Below are positions 30,368 to 31,673 of a DNA stretch of 31,673 bases, one piece after another; the stretch's first letter is position 1; the number at the start of each line of letters is the position of its first letter. Origin of the DNA: Solimonas sp966252075 (GTDB lineage Bacteria > Pseudomonadota > Gammaproteobacteria > Nevskiales > Nevskiaceae); NCBI GenBank assembly GCA_966252075.1, contig CBINNP010000010.1, positions 1-31,673 on the forward strand. The letters run 5' to 3'. The notes beneath the pieces are model-generated. The model saw nothing but the letters and a program-made list of their open reading frames with translations. It made no database searches and was not told the origin of the DNA. A program made the position numbers and the translations under genes.

Positions 30368-30396
30368 CTTGAAAAGCGGCAGCGCAATCCTATCTA
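30368..30396 (+). promoter_or_regulatory. Sigma-32 (RpoH) type heat-shock promoter for hsp20
   Basis: CCCTTGAAAA at 30366-30375 contains CTTGAAA, the RpoH -35 consensus. TCCTATCTA at 30388-30396 matches CCCCATNTA in most positions. The 13-base spacer from 30375 to 30387 is within the usual 11-16. Transcription would start near 30403, about 63 bases before the Hsp20 ATG. Confidence 0.75.
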
Positions 30397-30402
30397 GGGC
30401 TC

Positions 30403-30431
30403 ATCGCGGCAGGCTGAAACCCTGCCGCGAT
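30403..30431 (+). promoter_or_regulatory. Perfect 11-base inverted repeat at the 5' end of the hsp20 transcript
   Basis: ATCGCGGCAGG (30403-30413) and CCTGCCGCGAT (30421-30431) are exact reverse complements around the 7-base loop CTGAAAC. The repeat starts at the predicted transcription start of the RpoH-type promoter, so the RNA would begin with this stem. It lies about 22 bases before the AGGAG ribosome site. It could be an mRNA-stabilising hairpin, an operator, or part of a temperature-responsive leader. The sequence is not CIRCE. Confidence 0.7.
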
Positions 30432-30465
30432 TCAAGGTCCATCGTCTACGTATCAGGAGATCCAC

Positions 30466-30903
30466 ATGAGCATTGTTCGTCACGAGCCCTGGGCCCTGCA
30501 CCGGGAACTGGTCAATGAATTCAACCGCTATTTCGAGCGCACCGCCGCCAGCGACACTTCCAGCGCGGCGACCGCCGACTGGGTGCCCGCCGTCGATATC
30601 GAGGAGTACGCAGACAAGTTCGTGCTCCACGCCGACGTGCCCGGCGTTGATCCGGCCAGCATCGATGTCACGCTCGACAGTGGCGTGCTGACGCTGTCGG
30701 GCAATCGCGAGCAGACCGTCGCCGCCGAAGGCGTCGAGCGCAAGCGCAGCGAGCGCGCCAGCGGCCGCTTCCTGCGTCGCTTCGCGCTGCCGGATACCGC
30801 CGACTCCGATGCGGTCTCAGCGCACGGCAAGCATGGCGTGCTGCAGATCGTGATCCCCAAGCGAGCTCAGGCGCAGGCGCGCAAGATCGCCATCACGCAT
30901 TGA
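30466..30903 (+). CDS. Hsp20/alpha-crystallin family small heat-shock protein
   Basis: A 145-residue protein with AGGAG 8 bases before its ATG. The alpha-crystallin domain runs from about residue 38 to 135: VPAVDIEEYADKFVLHADVP, the GVLTLSGNRE strand, FLRRFALPD, and AHGKHGVLQIVIPK with the conserved A-x-x-x-x-GVL motif. The C-terminal tail after the domain is short, with KIAITH in place of the usual I-x-I/V. It is an ATP-independent holdase that binds unfolding proteins. A sigma-32-type promoter and a perfect hairpin lead it. A DnaJ-class co-chaperone gene follows after a terminator. Confidence 0.92.
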   Translation: MSIVRHEPWALHRELVNEFNRYFERTAASDTSSAATADWVPAVDIEEYADKFVLHADVPGVDPASIDVTLDSGVLTLSGNREQTVAAEGVERKRSERASGRFLRRFALPDTADSDAVSAHGKHGVLQIVIPKRAQAQARKIAITH

Positions 30904-30957
30904 AGACGTGGCATCACCGCCGGGTCGCGGCCGGCGCGCCGTGATTGCAGGCATTAC

Positions 30958-30988
30958 AGCGGGGCGCGCGAGCGCCCCGCTTTCGTTT
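30958..30988 (+). terminator. Rho-independent terminator after hsp20
   Basis: AGCGGGGCGC (30958-30967) pairs perfectly with GCGCCCCGCT (30972-30981) around GCGA, and TTTCGTTT follows. The 10-base GC stem with a T-rich tail ends hsp20 transcription before the DnaJ-class gene. Confidence 0.85.
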
Positions 30989-31064
30989 GCCGGCGCATGC
31001 ATCGCGCGCGCCATTGCCCCTGCATTAGGTTTAGATTGTCGACCCCCGCTGGACGGCTCTGCCC

Positions 31065-31673
31065 ATGGAATACAAGGACTACTACAAGATCCTCGATGTC
31101 GAACGCTCGGCGTCCGCCGATGACATCAAGCGCGCCTATCGCAAGCTGGCGCGCCAGTACCACCCGGACAAGAACAAGAGCAGCGGCGCCGAAGACCGCT
31201 TCAAGGAGATCAACGAGGCCAACGAAGTGCTCAGCGATCCGGAGAAGCGCCGCGCCTACGACACGCTCGGCGCCAACTGGAAGGCCGGCCAGCAGTTCAC
31301 GCCTCCGCCGGGCTGGGAGTTCGGCGGCATGGGCGGCGGCGCCGGCTTCGGCCGCGGTCGTAGCCGCGGTGCCAGCGGCTTCAGCGGCGCGGCGGGCGGC
31401 GGCGGCTTCTCCGATTTCTTCTCGCAGATGTTCGGCGGCATGGCGGGCGGCATGGGCGGCGGCTTCGAGGAGCCGGAGGCGCCCGCCACACGCGCCCGGC
31501 TGGCGATCGATCCGGTCGATTCCTTCCAGGGCGCACAACGTCAGATCAACGTCGGCGGCCGCACGCTCAACGTCAAGATTCCCAAGGGCGTCGTCGCCGA
31601 GCAGACGATCCGCCTCGCCGGCCAAGGCTCGCGCGGCGGCGATCTGCTGCTGGAACTGGAGTTCGCGCCAAAT
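31065..31673 (+). CDS. cbpA: DnaJ-class co-chaperone (CbpA-like), cut at the window edge
   Basis: The first 203 codons of a gene with no stop before the window end. The J domain (residues 4-70) has YHPDKNK with the HPD motif that stimulates DnaK. A Gly/Phe-rich linker follows (about 85-145, with FSDFFSQMFGGMAGG). Then ARLAIDPVDSFQGAQRQINV and LNVKIPKGVVAEQTIRLAGQ begin the first C-terminal substrate-binding domain. There is no zinc-finger region between them, which separates it from DnaJ proper and fits the CbpA class (type II Hsp40). It is next to hsp20 on the same strand, separated by a terminator; region 30989-31064 should hold its promoter but no clear box was found. Confidence 0.88.
   Translation, partial: MEYKDYYKILDVERSASADDIKRAYRKLARQYHPDKNKSSGAEDRFKEINEANEVLSDPEKRRAYDTLGANWKAGQQFTPPPGWEFGGMGGGAGFGRGRSRGASGFSGAAGGGGFSDFFSQMFGGMAGGMGGGFEEPEAPATRARLAIDPVDSFQGAQRQINVGGRTLNVKIPKGVVAEQTIRLAGQGSRGGDLLLELEFAPN

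Noticed and set aside
30403..30431. CIRCE element (HrcA operator) before hsp20
   Set aside because: The inverted repeat has neither the TTAGCACTC half-site nor a 9-base spacer.
1..31673. tRNA, rRNA, CRISPR, insertion sequence or prophage
   Set aside because: None found by reading: gaps are all under about 215 bases, and none shows tRNA-like folds, spaced direct repeats, transposase motifs or terminal inverted repeats.

Overview
The window is very GC-rich (coding third positions are almost all G or C), densely packed and gap-poor. It carries many ATGA/GTGA stop-start overlaps and several GTG or TTG starts. The conserved backbone (proC-yggT-metX-metW-DUF4426, long two-ACT ilvA, Hsp20, DnaJ-class co-chaperone) points to a Gammaproteobacterium. 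A lineage such as Nevskiales/Solimonadaceae is my guess from gene content and GC; there is no rRNA in the window to prove it. I found no rRNA, tRNA, CRISPR array or insertion sequence.

Layout. (1) 1-6142: a cell-surface glycan block with a CDP-glycerol-type glycerophosphotransferase, a GT9 heptosyltransferase-like enzyme, a GT8-like enzyme, an ELM1-like protein, a GT4 enzyme and a NodB-type deacetylase. This looks like LPS core/O-chain or capsule assembly. (2) 6167-21167: a lipid block. A minus-strand pair encodes a CDP-alcohol phosphatidyltransferase and a bacterial Tam41-like cytidylyltransferase. A six-gene plus-strand operon (8350-13938) encodes a metallophosphoesterase, a HIT protein, an LptF-like and an LptG-like permease, a GNAT-fold protein of the bacterial ceramide synthase type, and a MobA-like nucleotidyltransferase. 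A minus-strand pair encodes a 4'-phosphopantetheinyl transferase and a LicC/IPCT-like nucleotidyltransferase. Then come two fatty acyl-AMP ligases (the first with a fused ACP domain), a rho-independent terminator, and a translationally coupled ACP and serine palmitoyltransferase pair. (3) 21183-24421: a lipoprotein, a beta-barrel-type DUF protein and ilvA. (4) 24499-28108: the proC-yggT-metX-metW-DUF4426 operon. (5) 28152-31673: an LPLAT acyltransferase, two envelope proteins, an Hsp20 gene behind a sigma-32-type promoter with a 5' hairpin, and a DnaJ-class gene cut by the window edge.

How it may work together (inference). Acyl-AMP ligases load fatty acid onto the dedicated ACP, which the PPTase converts to holo form. 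Serine palmitoyltransferase condenses the acyl-ACP with serine, and the GNAT-type enzyme N-acylates the product. The nucleotidyltransferases, CDP-alcohol phosphatidyltransferase and Tam41-like protein could make a phospho-headgroup or a CDP-activated lipid. The LptF/LptG-like permeases, sitting in the ceramide synthase operon, could move the finished lipid towards the outer membrane. The usual ceramide reductase (CerR) is not in the window. The most interesting proposition is a complete sphingolipid module with its own headgroup chemistry and its own Lpt-type exporter.
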